Shown: one piece after another, positions 19,429 to 29,777 of the stretch
How positions within the stretch are numbered: position 1 is the first letter of the stretch
How the letters are laid out: each line of letters begins with the position of its first letter
DNA from: Marinilabiliales bacterium
Lineage (GTDB): Bacteria > Bacteroidota > Bacteroidia > Bacteroidales > ML635J-15
Direction: 5' to 3'
Assembly (NCBI GenBank): GCA_002869385.1
Contig: PKTB01000005.1
Span: 276,500-340,499, forward strand
Length of the DNA: 64,000 nt
Translations under genes and position numbers: made by a program
The notes under the pieces: model-generated
Told to the model about the DNA's origin: nothing
Database searches by the model: none
Seen by the model: the letters and a program-made list of their open reading frames with translations, nothing else

Positions 19429-20529
19429 ATGATAGATTTTTTAAATCTTCAAAAAGTGAATCAGCAGTACAAGGAAGAGTTAATTGAAATTGATGCAACA
19501 ACAATAAATTCAGGATGGTATCTGAATGGTGAGAATGTAAAAACATTTGAAACAGCCTTAGCTAAATATATTGGCTCCCCATATGTTATTAGCTGTGCTA
19601 ATGGTTTGGATGCTCTACGCCTCATCTTTAAAGCATATATAGAAGCTGGTGAAATTCATGAAGGTGATGAAGTTCTCGTACCGGCAAATACTTATATTGC
19701 GTCTATTCTTGCAATTACCGACAACAGACTAAAACCTGTTTTTGTTGAACCAGATATAGACACATTTAATCTGGATATTAACAAACTTGAAAACGCTATT
19801 ACCAAAAAAACTAAAGCAATACTCATTGTACATTTATATGGTAGGGCATGCTGGTCGAGAAAACTATCAGATCTTGCAAAAACTAATAACTTAAAAATTA
19901 TTGAAGATAATGCACAAGCCATTGGTGCAGAAATTAATGGTATAAAAACAGGAAATCTGGGCGATGCCGCAGGATTTAGTTTTTATCCAGGCAAAAACCT
20001 AGGAGCTCTTGGCGATTCTGGAGCAGTTTGCACCCAACATAGATATCTTTCTGAAATTATTAGAGCATTAGCAAATTACGGATCTGTAGAAAAATACGTA
20101 AATTCCTATAAAGGACTAAATTCCAGGATGGATGAGATACAAGCAGGATTTCTAAAAATTAAACTTAAATATTTGAATACTGAGAACGAAATTAGAAGAA
20201 AAATAGCAGACTACTATTGTAATAATATAAAAAACGACAAAATAATTTTACCCAACTTGCCTACTAACAAAATTGAACACGTATGGCATGTTTTTACAAT
20301 CCTGTGTGAGCATAGGAATAAGCTACAGGACTACTTGGACAATAATGGAATACAGACTCTTATTCATTATCCCATACCACCGCACAAACAAAAAGCATAT
20401 ATAGAATATAATGACTTGTCTCTTCCTATTACTGAACAGATTCATGAAAAGATATTATCTTTACCAATCAGTCCGGTAATTGAAATGAATGAAGTTTACA
20501 AAATAACCGAACTACTAAATAAGTTTTAA
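19429..20529 (+). CDS. DegT/DnrJ/EryC1 sugar aminotransferase, FdtB/QdtB-like
   Basis: A 366-aa PLP aminotransferase. It has [72 protein letters not shown] and [19 protein letters not shown] with the cofactor Lys. The ANTYIA and NAQAIGA variants are those of the FdtB/QdtB branch, which makes dTDP-3-amino-3,6-dideoxyhexoses. Its operon contains the ketoisomerase pair and an acyltransferase, so the set would give a 3-acylamino-3,6-dideoxyhexose (Fuc3N or Qui3N type). It differs from the WbpE-like paralogue at 14535. Confidence 0.88.
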   Translation: MIDFLNLQKVNQQYKEELIEIDATTINSGWYLNGENVKTFETALAKYIGSPYVISCANGLDALRLIFKAYIEAGEIHEGDEVLVPANTYIASILAITDNRLKPVFVEPDIDTFNLDINKLENAITKKTKAILIVHLYGRACWSRKLSDLAKTNNLKIIEDNAQAIGAEINGIKTGNLGDAAGFSFYPGKNLGALGDSGAVCTQHRYLSEIIRALANYGSVEKYVNSYKGLNSRMDEIQAGFLKIKLKYLNTENEIRRKIADYYCNNIKNDKIILPNLPTNKIEHVWHVFTILCEHRNKLQDYLDNNGIQTLIHYPIPPHKQKAYIEYNDLSLPITEQIHEKILSLPISPVIEMNEVYKITELLNKF

Positions 20530-20530
20530 T

Positions 20531-21481
20531 ATGGATAATTCGGGTAATAATAAAATGCTTTCAGTAATACTGATGTCTTACTACAGTAATGAACGTATTT
20601 TAAAAGCATACGAACAGCTTGATGCTGTAATGAAAAAAGAAAAAATCCCTTATGAATTTGTAATAATTGATGATGGTTCAAAAGATAATTAGTTTGAAGT
20701 TGCTTTAAAACTAGAATCTGAGAAAGAAAATGTTCGCGCTTATCAACTAAGCAGAAACTTTACGACTCATTATGCGAAATTTGCCGGTTTTGAGATGTGC
20801 CATGGATCTTGTGCCACGTCAATGCCGGATGATGGACAACAGCCTGTAGAAACCTATGTGCAAATGTATCGTCAATGGGAAAAAGGTAATAAACTGGTGG
20901 TTCCATATCGTATGTCAAGAAATGATGGAATAATCAAAGACATGTTTTCAAAAACATATTACAAATTGATGAATGCTTTCTCTGTTGTCAATTATCCACC
21001 AGGTGGTTGCGATGTGTTTTTAGCAGATAGAGAACTTATTGACATTCTTGTTGAAAGAATTCACCCTATAAATACATCCTCAACTGTTGAAGTTCTGAGA
21101 TTAGGTTTCGATCCAGTATTTATACCTTTTCATCGACCAAAAGTTAAAACCAAGTCCCGATGGACTTTTCGTAAAAAACTTAAACAGGCTACAGATTCAT
21201 TTTTCACATCTTCAAATTTCCCTATTAAGCTTATAAGCTACTTGGGAGGTATTACTTCCTTATTTTCAGGATTACTCATAATCTTAACAATAATATTTAA
21301 ACTGCTCGAACTGGATTCTTTTGCCGGCATTTCCATACCAGGTTGGACAACAACAGTTATTTTAATCAGTATGTTTAGTGGGTTAATCTTATTATCCCTT
21401 GGAATTATAGCCGAATATATCTGGAGAATTTATGAGGAAGTTAAAGACCGTCCGGGCTATATCATTAAAAAGAAGAAATGA
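20531..21481 (+). pseudogene. GtrB-like family 2 glycosyltransferase, one in-frame stop
   Basis: The frame from ATG 20531 encodes 316 residues of a polyprenyl-phosphate glycosyltransferase (GtrB/DPM1-like). The N-terminal GT2 domain has VILMSYYSNE and VIIDDGSKDN, then a TAG at 20690-20692 where relatives usually have Ser or Trp, then FEVALKLESEK, MPDDGQQPVE and YRMSRND. Two C-terminal membrane helices and EYIWRIYEEVKDRPGYII are typical of GtrB. It overlaps the GtrA-like gene by 4 bp (ATGA). It likely loads a sugar onto undecaprenyl phosphate for periplasmic transfer. The stop would remove the catalytic domain if real. Confidence 0.82.
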
Positions 21482-21924
21482 ATATAGAATTCTTTGTTAA
21501 AATAATACCAAAGAAGATCAGAGAGTCTGCATTATTTAAAAGATTCCTGGGATTTTCAACTGTTGGAGTTGTTGTTACATTGTTTTCAATGCTATTGACA
21601 TTTATCTTTAATGATATTCTAAAAATCAATGTCTTTATTTCCTACATTATGTCTTTTTCAATTTCCATTATATTTTCATATTTCATGAATGCAAAATTTG
21701 TATTCAAATCTGAAATGAAGTTAAAGAGTTTTTTACTTTATTACGGCACATATGTTTTAAGCATGTTTTTAGGTCTGGCAATTCTCAAAGTTTATCACTA
21801 TTTTCTACCAGACTGTAATAAAACAATTATGACTTATATGGTTCTTCCATTTACCATTAGTTTTAATTTTTTAGTTGTATCTAAGATAATGGCAAAGTAT
21901 AGAATAAAAAATGAAAATCAATGA
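21478..21924 (+). CDS. GtrA-like membrane protein
   Basis: A 148-aa protein with four hydrophobic helices and the family signature RFLGFSTVGVVVTLFSML followed by SYFMNAKFVFKSE (PF04138). GtrA proteins are thought to flip polyprenyl-linked sugars across the inner membrane. It overlaps both neighbours by 4 bp, forming a GtrB-GtrA-membrane protein cassette like the glucosylation modules of phage and O-antigen loci. Confidence 0.85.
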   Translation: MNIEFFVKIIPKKIRESALFKRFLGFSTVGVVVTLFSMLLTFIFNDILKINVFISYIMSFSISIIFSYFMNAKFVFKSEMKLKSFLLYYGTYVLSMFLGLAILKVYHYFLPDCNKTIMTYMVLPFTISFNFLVVSKIMAKYRIKNENQ

Positions 21925-23864
21925 ATTACCTAGCATTAGCTTACATATTGATTTTTACAATATCCTCCTATTTTATAGGTAGTTTTATTACTTCTTTTTT
22001 TAATACACATACAGAAAAAGATAATTTTTACCGTAGTTTTGTAAATTTATTATCAGGTCTGTTTTTCTATATTATTGGTTTTGCTATTATTAAAAGCAGT
22101 GGTAATACAATAATGTGGGGTATAATAATTATATTAATTCTTTATTACATTTTTAACAGAAGTGTTTTTACAATCAAAAAAGTATCTCTATCAGATAGGT
22201 TTAGTTTAAACAAAGAAATGCTAACTCCATTTCTTACTATAATATGTTTGAGTATAGTATTTTTCTTTTTTCATGGTTCATTCTTTTATAACTCTCCGGT
22301 AAATTATCTGCCACATGGAGATTATGAGTATTATTCAGGCATTGTTGAATTATTAAATCATAAAGGCATCGAAAGTATTAAAGCTACATCTTTTGCTTTT
22401 GAAAATATAACTCCTACACCAAACCCATATCATTATCCGGAACTTTGGCTTTCTGCAATAATTTGTAGTTTCAGTGGTTTCATAACATTGGAATCTATAG
22501 TTGTTGTTAGTTTAGCTATTTTAAATGTAATTCTCGCGACAGGTTTTATTTCAATTTGCAGACACTTTTCAAAAAACATTATTGTTCAAATTCTTTCTGT
22601 AACTTTTATTTTTCTGGGGGGATTAATTTTTACTCATTCATATCCGATAGCGGAAACATATGTTTTTGCAAATGGGTGGACCCCAAAAGTATCAATGGTC
22701 AGTATTATTTTTGTATTTTTCGTTATCTCAACTATAAAAAATCAGTCTTTATCTTTATTCCCATTGTTAATGTTGCCAATTGTTAACATATCACTTGCAC
22801 CAGCAATATTTACATCAATTGTCTTAACCTGCTTATATTATTATTTCAGAAAAAACAAAAAAACAGCATTTAAATACATTTTTGGAAGCATTATTCTAGC
22901 CATTTTTATACTTGTATTTTATTATTTGAATTCAAAGTCCGGAACGGCGGGAAACTTTACTCCTGAAAACATTATTGAAGGCCATAAAACAGATTTAACA
23001 AAACCATTAAAAGTAATTGGTGGAAGCATTATAATTCTAAGTATATTATATTTTTTGTATTTTATTCCTCCATCTCTATTCTCATTAAAAAAGGCATACA
23101 GATCAGCATTTTTTTCAGAATTGAGAAAGTATAAATCTCTTTTTATTTTCTCACTTTTAATTGTAATTGTCGGATTATTATTCTGGTCAATAACTCATCC
23201 AATCTCTGATTCAATGCAGTTCTTTTATATGCCGGGTATATTACTACTTAACATTTTAATCTTTATTATAATTATAATTAGTTTTAAAGAATTTCAAAAT
23301 AGTGACACTCCTAAAAATAAAGTTCTTTCATTCTTGATAATAATTATTTTTTCGATTACTAATATTATTTCTGTTTATAATTCTCCATTTTACAAAAAAC
23401 GAGATATTACAAATAGTTACTCTCTTGAATATATTACTTCTATTAATGAAAATATTGAGAAAAGCAATCAGGAAAACTACCTTGTTGCTAGCATATTAGA
23501 TGCAGAAAAGATAAACGGTTTCTGGTCAGCAATTTCTAAAGGTCAGGGATATTTTCTTAGACTATCCAAAAATAATATAAATTTGATAAGTCTTATTTCC
23601 CCTGAAGTAAATCTGAATGAATTTGATATAATAGATAAAAACAGAATATTGCAAAATTACAATAACAACTTATTTTATAAGTTCGCTAAGAATAAAGCTT
23701 AAAATAAATCAATTCATGAATTACAATTAGAGTTTATATCTAAATATAATATTAAGAATGTTTTTCTGTCTGATAAAGAATTCCTTTCGGATGAATTAAT
23801 AAATTTGTAAGACACAATTATAATTGAATCAAAAAGTGGTCAGATTTTTATTAAAATCAAATAA
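21921..23864 (+). pseudogene. Large polytopic membrane protein, GtrC/GT-C-like, two in-frame stops
   Basis: The continuous frame encodes 647 residues with about a dozen membrane helices and a soluble C-terminal ~130 residues. A long periplasmic-type loop near residues 115-170 contains NYLPHGDYEYYSGIVELL and FENITPTPNPYHYPELWL. TAA codons at 23700-23702 and 23808-23810 interrupt only the C-terminal part, which continues to a final TAA at 23862-23864, 4 bp before the next ATG. By position after GtrB and GtrA it would be the sugar-specific transferase that takes the polyprenyl-linked sugar, but no family motif is decisive. The early stop would remove only ~50 residues. Confidence 0.6.
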
Positions 23865-23868
23865 TTAA

Positions 23869-25215
23869 ATGCGCGAAAGCTATCTGGACATAAGCGGAAT
23901 ATTACTGATTTTCACATATCTGTTAGTAACTATATTTGTTTTTAATTTATATGCAAACTCCAAATATGGGAAAGAAAAGACCACAAAAAAATATTTTCTT
24001 TACTGACTATATTTTAAACTATTTGCTGCACTGTTCTTTGCTTTAATTTATGATCAGTATTACCAAAGAGGTGGAGACACTTTTGCATATTTCTATAATG
24101 CATGCCGATTAGGATATGTCTTATTCAAGAACCCAACAGCATATTTTAAAATTTTCTTTGGTTTTATTAATGAAACAAATGTTTATAGTTTGCCCTCAAA
24201 TCTAGGTTATTTCCCAAGTTTTAGAGACCCATCTGTTTTTGCTGTTCATCGATTTATATCCCCATTTGCAATTCTTGGTTTAAAAAACTATTATTTATCT
24301 ATAATTGTTTTAAATGTTTTTAACTATTTACTTATTTGGAGAGTATTTTTATTTTTCAAAAAAATATTTATGAATAAAGAAAAAATGTTAGCGCTTGCAT
24401 TACTCTTTATTCCGTCTGTTGGTTTTTGGGGGTCAGGAATAGTAAAAGACTCTTTTTCATACACATTTGGGTTAGTCTTTTTATCAGCATTTTATCGATT
24501 GTTCTTTATGAGAAAAATAGGCATCCTAAATATTTTAAAGCTACTTATAAGCATTTACATTGTGCTTTCTCTTAAGCCATATATCTTATATGGTTTAATA
24601 GCAGCAGGTTTTGTCTGGCTTGGGTTTAATTATATTGCTCTGGTAAAAAACAAACTCTTAAGAACTTTTGTCTTCCCAATTATTATGTTTGGAATAGGCT
24701 TAGGCGGCATGTACACTTTAACAAATGTCGCAAATATTGCTGGAGGCTCATATCAGGATGTAGACAGTATGCTGAACAAAGCAGTTGTTTCTCAGCAAGA
24801 CCTTAAAAAAGAATATTACGGAGGAAATTCATTTGACATTGGAGACTATGATGCTACTGTGCAAGGTGCTGCCTCAGTAACTCCGGCAGCAATTATTGCA
24901 GGCTTATACAGGCCATTTTTATGGGAAGCTAATTCTGTAGTAATGATTCTTTCAGGTTTGGAAAATACTATTTTATTACTACTTACTTTATTTGTTTTAT
25001 TTAGAGCAGGGCCAAGATTTTTCTTTAAAAGCTTGAGCAAAGAACCTTTTTTAATTTTTTGTTTTATCTTTTCATTGATAATGGCCATGGGTATAGGTTT
25101 ATCAACAGCTAACTTTGGAGCTTTAGTAAGATTTAAAATTCCTCTTATTCCTTTCTTTTTAATGGGATGGCTTTTTATTCTTGATGATTATAGAAATTTT
25201 AAGAAATCTGTTTAA
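23869..25215 (+). pseudogene. EpsG-like polytopic membrane protein, one in-frame stop
   Basis: A 448-codon membrane protein with roughly ten helices. The first extracytoplasmic loop contains YYQRGGDTFAYFYNA, and a later one has FIPSVGFWGSGIVKDSF, both seen in uncharacterised polysaccharide-locus proteins of Bacteroidota that resemble O-antigen polymerases or EpsG/Wzy. TGA at 24004-24006 breaks FLY-stop-LYFKLFAALFF; Gly (GGA) is the simplest original. The role as repeat-unit polymerase is inference; the locus otherwise shows no clear Wzy. Confidence 0.6.
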
Positions 25216-25444
25216 AAGTACTCCGTTTGCAGTTAATCGGTTCTCGGATTGTCCTTTTATAAATAAGGTTGACACTTTGTTTAGTTTTGTGTTATTATTA
25301 TTTAAATACACAAACTTTTATTTGTTGTTGCAAGTTTTATTATGGCAAAATTTCTCACAACGCAATTTATAGCAAAAATTTGAAGCGCTAAAAACAGTAA
25401 ATCACAAAAAGCAAACTATTCTTCAATTTAAATCTGTAAAAAGC

Positions 25445-25452
25445 TATATTTG
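25445..25452 (+). promoter_or_regulatory. Candidate -7 element for ugd
   Basis: TATATTTG matches TAnnTTTG, 20 bases before the ugd ATG. The rest of the 257-bp spacer (25216-25472) holds no gene I can support. Confidence 0.55.
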
Positions 25453-25472
25453 CATCTTTAAAATGTGAAGAT

Positions 25473-26639
25473 ATGAAAATTGCAGTTGCAGGAACAGGTT
25501 ATGTAGGATTGTCAATAGCTACATTATTAAGTCAAAATCACGAAGTAGTAGCTTTAGACATTGTTAAAGAAAAAGTTGATTTATTAAATGATAGGATTTC
25601 GCCAATAGTTGATGCTGAAATTACAGACTTCTTAATTAATAAAGATCTTAATCTACGCGCTACATTAGATAAAGTTGAAGCTTATATAAATGCCGACTTT
25701 GTAGTTATTGCAGCTCCTACCGATTACAATGAGGTGACAAATAATTTTGACACAAGAGCTGTTGAAGCAGTAATTTCTGATGTTTTAGAGGTTAATCCTA
25801 ACACTACAATGGTTATTAAATCAACTATTCCGGTTTATTATACTCAGTCTGTTAAAGAGAAATTTGGAATAGATAATATATTTTTCTCACCCGAATTTCT
25901 AAGAGAAGGTCTTGCACTATATGATAACTTGTACCCTTCCAGAATTGTGGTTGGAGAGAAAAGTAAAAGAGCTGAAACTTTTGCAAACCTATTAGTCGAA
26001 GGTGCTATCAAGAAAGATATCGAAGTTCTATACACAGACTCAAACGAAGCCGAAGCTATTAAACTGTTTTCAAATGCATATCTTGGGCTCAGAGTATCTT
26101 ACTTTAACGAAATTGATACTTATTGTGAAATAAATAATCTTGACACAAAACAGATTATCGAAGGTATGGGCCTTGATCCACGAGTTGGCTCTCATTATAA
26201 TAATCCTTCGTTTGGTTATGGCGGATATTGCCTACCAAAAGACACAAAGCAGCTACTTGCTAACTACTCAGGTGTCCCGAACAATATTATAAAAGCAATC
26301 GTAGATGCTAACGATACTCGTAAAGAGCATATTGCAAATATGATTCTAAAACGTAATCCTAAAACGGTTGGGATTTATCGTTTAACTATGAAAACAGGTA
26401 GTGATAATTTTAGAGCTTCTGCTATTCAGGGGGTTATTAAAAGGTTATCTGATAAAGGTGTGAAGATTATTATTAATGAACCTGTTCTTAATGAAACTGA
26501 TTTTGAAAGTTTTGGTATTGAAAACAATCTTGATGCTTTTATAAACATATGTGATGTAATCGTTGCAAATAGAGTTACCGAAGAACTACAGGATTGTAAG
26601 GATAAGATTTATACAAGGGACATTTTTAGTAGAGATTAA
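25473..26639 (+). CDS. ugd: UDP-glucose 6-dehydrogenase
   Basis: Oxidises UDP-glucose to UDP-glucuronate with two NAD+. The 388-aa protein follows the E. coli Ugd pattern: [87 protein letters not shown] and [14 protein letters not shown] with the catalytic Cys. It resembles the compact enteric type rather than WbpA-like UDP-GlcNAc dehydrogenases. It is the last sugar gene of the locus and has its own promoter; glucuronate may be part of the surface glycan. A repeat array starts right after it. Confidence 0.93.
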   Translation: MKIAVAGTGYVGLSIATLLSQNHEVVALDIVKEKVDLLNDRISPIVDAEITDFLINKDLNLRATLDKVEAYINADFVVIAAPTDYNEVTNNFDTRAVEAVISDVLEVNPNTTMVIKSTIPVYYTQSVKEKFGIDNIFFSPEFLREGLALYDNLYPSRIVVGEKSKRAETFANLLVEGAIKKDIEVLYTDSNEAEAIKLFSNAYLGLRVSYFNEIDTYCEINNLDTKQIIEGMGLDPRVGSHYNNPSFGYGGYCLPKDTKQLLANYSGVPNNIIKAIVDANDTRKEHIANMILKRNPKTVGIYRLTMKTGSDNFRASAIQGVIKRLSDKGVKIIINEPVLNETDFESFGIENNLDAFINICDVIVANRVTEELQDCKDKIYTRDIFSRD

Positions 26640-26663
26640 AGGGTTTATCGGTTTACGGTTCAA

Positions 26664-26760
26664 AGTTAAGCAGTTAATCAGTTAAACAGTTAATCAGTTA
26701 AACAGTTAAACAGTTAAACAGTTAAACAGTTAAGCAGTTAAGCAGTTAGTAGGTTAAGCG
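26664..26760. repeat. Tandem 8-bp repeat (CAGTTAAN)
   Basis: About eleven near-perfect copies of an octamer, CAGTTAAA with A/T/G variation at the last base, stand directly after ugd. Degenerate words of the same kind (CAGTTCT, CAGTTGA) continue to ~26860, together with a short CATCGGT heptamer run at ~26797-26820. No open frame or CRISPR-like spacing is present. Confidence 0.9.
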
Positions 26761-26796
26761 GTTCACAGTTCTAAGTTCTCAGTTGATCTGTCACCC

Positions 26797-26820
26797 ATCA
26801 TCGATCATCGGTCATCGGTT
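26797..26820. repeat. Heptamer repeat CATCGGT (degenerate)
   Basis: Consecutive 7-bp words CATCGAT, CATCGGT, CATCGGT follow a CACCCAT. The same word family recurs at ~28380-28440, 29439-29487 (inverted) and 34093-34127. Confidence 0.7.
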
Positions 26821-26872
26821 CTCAGTTGAACAGCTTACCAGTTCTTGGTTCTAAAGTTAGCGCTTATATTGT

Positions 26873-28225
26873 TCAAATATTATCAGCAATCATCTTTTCT
26901 ATATAATGATGAATTTTGCTAATTAAATAAAACGGGAGATTTAACAAAATAAATTCTTTATTATTGAGAGTTTTAGTTTTTTCGATACTTAATTTTCCTG
27001 AATAAACCCTTACAGCATATATATGAGGTGCAATATCAATATATGCCATGAGTGAACGTAATCGTCCAACTTTACCGGCTTTGACCTCTATTGGAATAAG
27101 AAACTCTTTATGCTGTAAAAGATAATCGACTTCTGCATTTGATTGCTTTTTCTCTCTAACCCAGAATATGTTTTTTGAAAGAACATTTTTATTGAGTGCA
27201 CTTAACTCCTGTCCAACAATATGCTCAGCAATTTTGCCACTATATACATCTTCGATATAATCATTACTTAAAACACTTGCCTGCACTCCGGCAAATTTAT
27301 TTACTATTCCTGTATCAAGAAACTGTAGTTTAGGTGATTTTCTAAAGTTTTCCGTTGCAGGGATATGAGCAGATGTCGTTGGATAATTTAATGATAGCAA
27401 GAATGTCTTTTCAAGAATGCGTAAACCCTCTCCAATTTCTTTAGATCTATAATTAGATTCACCAAAACCTTCAAATTTAATGCGCTCCCCTGCATATTTT
27501 ATTGAATTTGAAATTAAAAACCGGATAATTATTGCCTGTTTATCATTTTTAGCATATTTTTCTACATCATCAAGATAAGTTGTAATCAAATATTCCTGTA
27601 TTTTTGATATTCTTACCAAATCCTGATATTTTGAATAACTCTCAACAACCTCCGGCATTCAACCAATAAGACAATACTCATTAAAAAGTTCTATCAGATT
27701 ATCATGTGCATAGTCCGGGAAAACTTCTTCGTTTATGGCATTCAAAGCATTTGTGTGTTGTATCGCATCTAAATATTCACAAAAACTAAAAGGCTTTAAC
27801 AAAAGATATTCAACACGTCCAACAGGAAAACTTACTTGCCTATTAATAATTGTTTCAAGTAAGGAACCGGCAGCAATAACGAACAATTCATTTCTTTCTT
27901 CATAAAAATACCTTAATAGTTTTATTGCATTTGGAGAATTTTGAATTTCATCAATAAAAATCAAGACCCTCTCTGAGGTACTTTGCGAAATTCCACTGTT
28001 ATAAAAAAGTATCTGTATAATTTTATCAAGATTATCATTCTTTTCAAAAATGTTTTTATCTGATACTATATCAAGATTAAGATAAATAAAATGGTCAAAT
28101 TGATTAGCGAAAATCTTCACCAGCGTTGTTTTTCCAACTTGCCTGGCTCCACGCAAAACTAAAGGTTTTCTATCAGGATTATCTTTCCAATCATTTAGAT
28201 TTTTTAAGGCATCTCTTTTAAACAT
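26873..28225 (-). pseudogene. AAA_14/DUF4143 ATPase, one in-frame stop
   Basis: A 450-codon ATPase of the AAA_14 + DUF4143 type. From the start: RKPLVLRGARQVGKTTLVK (Walker A), VLIFIDEIQNSPNAIKLLRY (Walker B), AAGSLLE (sensor), then FNEYCLIG-stop-MPEVVESY and a C-terminal nuclease-like fold with NAEVDYLLQHKEFLIPIEVK (D-x..E-x-K). Relatives read LxGGMPEVV, so TGA at 27659-27661 replaces a conserved Gly (GGA). Function in this family is not established; such genes are abundant, mobile and often single. Here it lies between two repeat-filled spacers and transcribes against ugd and rluB, which fits an inserted accessory gene. Confidence 0.85.
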
Positions 28226-28369
28226 ATCTCAAAGTAAGGGTTAATATTCTACATTCTCAACACAAAGTAAGTCATATTTTATTTAAAAAGCAAATTAAAG
28301 TAAGGGATAAGGGTTGGAAATATTCATTCACCGCGGCGAACAATATTCAACAATAAACCTATTTCAGGC

Positions 28370-28456
28370 ATTGACAATCTGTCACCCATAATCGGTCCTC
28401 CGTCATCGGTTGCTGAGCTTGTCGAAGCATCCGTCATCGGTCCCCGGTCTTCCCCA
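28370..28456. repeat. Dispersed repeat spacer (CATCGGT words, GAGCTTGTCGAAGC motif)
   Basis: The spacer between the ATPase and rluB contains several CATCGGT-like heptamers and the motif TGAGCTTGTCGAAGCA, similar to repeat debris common between genes in Bacteroidota. No gene is seen. Confidence 0.6.
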
Positions 28457-28488
28457 AACTTCAAGCATCAAACTTCAAGCAATTTCAC

Positions 28489-28496
28489 TATCTTTG
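28489..28496 (+). promoter_or_regulatory. Candidate -7 element for rluB
   Basis: TATCTTTG followed by CAGC is a strong consensus match, 18 bases before the rluB ATG. Confidence 0.55.
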
Positions 28497-28513
28497 CAGC
28501 AAATATTAATACA

Positions 28514-29398
28514 ATGCAAAAGAAAAACTTTTCAGATAAAAATAAAAGAAATTCCGGTTCAGGAAAAAATGAAAGAAAAGAGTCCGGAAGAAAAAAGAAT
28601 CATTCTGGTGGCAGAACTCACACTACTAAAAAATCCGGGCAAGGAAATTTAAGTAAAGTACATAAACCCAATCCTGTTGGAAATGAAGGTATTCGACTAA
28701 ACAAATACATCGCAAACTCAGGAATATCCTCAAGAAGAGAGGCTGATACTTATATTGAGTCTGGTCTGGTTACAATTAATAATAAAGTTGTTACTGAACT
28801 TGGCACAAAAGTAAAACCGGGAGATGAGGTTAAGTTTAACGGGCAAAGAATAAATACTGAACGTAAAGTTTATATTCTTTTAAATAAGCCTAAAGATTAT
28901 GTAACAACTTTAGATGATCCGGAAGGGAGAAGAACAGTAATGGACCTAATAAAAGGTGCATGCGAAGAACGTGTTTATCCTGTTGGCAGACTTGATAGAA
29001 ACACTACATGTTTATTATTACTAACAAATGATGGCGACCTGACAAAAAAACTTACCCATCCATCTCATAACAAAAAGAAAATATACCATGTCAATATTGA
29101 CAAGGATGTTGAACCAGAACATCTTATGCAAATAAAAGAAGGTATTGAACTTGACGATGGTTTTATTAAAGCTGATAAAATAAATTATGTAAATAATATT
29201 CCAGACGAAATAGGAATTGAATTGCATTCTGGTCGAAATAGAATAGTTCGTCGCATAATGGAACACTTTGGATATAATATTAAAAGACTCGACAGAGTAT
29301 ACTTTGCAGGACTAACAAAACTTAACCTTCCACGAGGTAGATGGCGCTTTCTTACCGAAAAGGAAATTATTAGGCTGAAAACTGGAATGTATGAGTAG
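28514..29398 (+). CDS. rluB: 23S rRNA pseudouridine synthase, RluB/RsuA family
   Basis: Isomerises a uridine in 23S rRNA. The 294-aa protein has a ~60-residue basic, Lys/Ser/Gly-rich extension common in Bacteroidota, an S4 RNA-binding domain (IRLNKYIANSGISSRREADT), then YVTTLDDPEGRRTVMDLI, the catalytic Asp in YPVGRLDRNTT, and LHSGRNRIVRRIMEHFG. After LDRNTT the nearly invariant Gly is Cys166 (TGT at 29009-29011; GGT expected), which fits the G-to-T pattern in this window. RluB is favoured over RsuA by the extension. Confidence 0.9.
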   Translation: MQKKNFSDKNKRNSGSGKNERKESGRKKNHSGGRTHTTKKSGQGNLSKVHKPNPVGNEGIRLNKYIANSGISSRREADTYIESGLVTINNKVVTELGTKVKPGDEVKFNGQRINTERKVYILLNKPKDYVTTLDDPEGRRTVMDLIKGACEERVYPVGRLDRNTTCLLLLTNDGDLTKKLTHPSHNKKKIYHVNIDKDVEPEHLMQIKEGIELDDGFIKADKINYVNNIPDEIGIELHSGRNRIVRRIMEHFGYNIKRLDRVYFAGLTKLNLPRGRWRFLTEKEIIRLKTGMYE

Positions 29399-29438
29399 GG
29401 TTGGATGTTTGATGCTAGGAGACGGAGGTAGATCGGTG

Positions 29439-29487
29439 ACCGATGACCGATGACGGATGACCGGTGACGGATGATCTGTGACGGAAG
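29439..29487. repeat. Tandem heptamer array (ACCGATG)
   Basis: Seven consecutive 7-bp words: ACCGATG twice, ACGGATG, ACCGGTG, ACGGATG, ATCTGTG, ACGGAAG. It is the reverse complement of the CATCGGT words found elsewhere in the window. Confidence 0.85.
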
Positions 29488-29601
29488 CTCAAAGTCTTCG
29501 CTCAGTGCGGGTAGCTAATCGCCAAAAGCTAAAGGCCAACTGTCATCTGCTAACTTTACAATTTGTTAATAATTACTTCGTGTATCTATTTCGAATCTTT
29601 T

Positions 29602-29609
29602 TATCTTTG
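29602..29609 (+). promoter_or_regulatory. Candidate -7 element for the glycogen gene
   Basis: TATCTTTG is a consensus match, but lies 168 bases upstream of the start, with a repeat array in between. Confidence 0.45.
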
Positions 29610-29662
29610 TAACTTATAATTTTGATAATGAGTACACTAATTGCTTTTTGCTAATTACCAAA

Positions 29663-29746
29663 AGCCAAAAGCTAACAGCTAACAGCCAAAAGCTAACAGC
29701 TAACAGCCAAAAGCTAACAGCTAACAGCTAAAAGCTAAAAGCCAAT
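29663..29746. repeat. Tandem heptamer array (AGCTAAC/AGCCAAA)
   Basis: Twelve consecutive heptamers. The order AGCCAAA, AGCTAAC, AGCTAAC repeats three times, giving a 21-bp higher-order unit, followed by AGCTAAA twice and AGCCAAT. It would lie in the 5' untranslated RNA of the next gene. Confidence 0.92.
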
Positions 29747-29777
29747 AGCCCTCATTATTTAATACAAAAACGGAATT

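Larger units (their letters stand above)
29399..29777. other. 379-bp spacer with two heptamer arrays and a promoter
   Basis: This gap before the glycogen gene holds an ACCGATG-type array (29439-29487), a CTTCGCTCAGTGCGG motif, one -7 element (29602-29609) with a following 8-codon reading frame from ATG 29629, and an AGCTAAC/AGCCAAA array (29663-29746). No longer coding frame is supported. Confidence 0.8.

Noticed and set aside
23700..23864. Separate small gene after the GtrC-like protein
   Set aside because: The region continues the same frame without its own start or promoter and ends 4 bp before the next gene, so it is better read as the C-terminus of the same protein.
25473..26639. WbpA-type UDP-GlcNAc 6-dehydrogenase completing the WbpB/D/E-like set
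   Set aside because: The sequence follows the compact enteric Ugd type ([22 protein letters not shown]), which uses UDP-glucose.
26873..28225. Toxin-antitoxin or anti-phage defence system
   Set aside because: The AAA_14/DUF4143 protein stands alone, with no partner gene, and no defence-specific motif is visible.
26664..29746. CRISPR array
   Set aside because: The repeats are 7-8 bp and contiguous; there are no 20-40 bp repeats with unique spacers and no cas genes.
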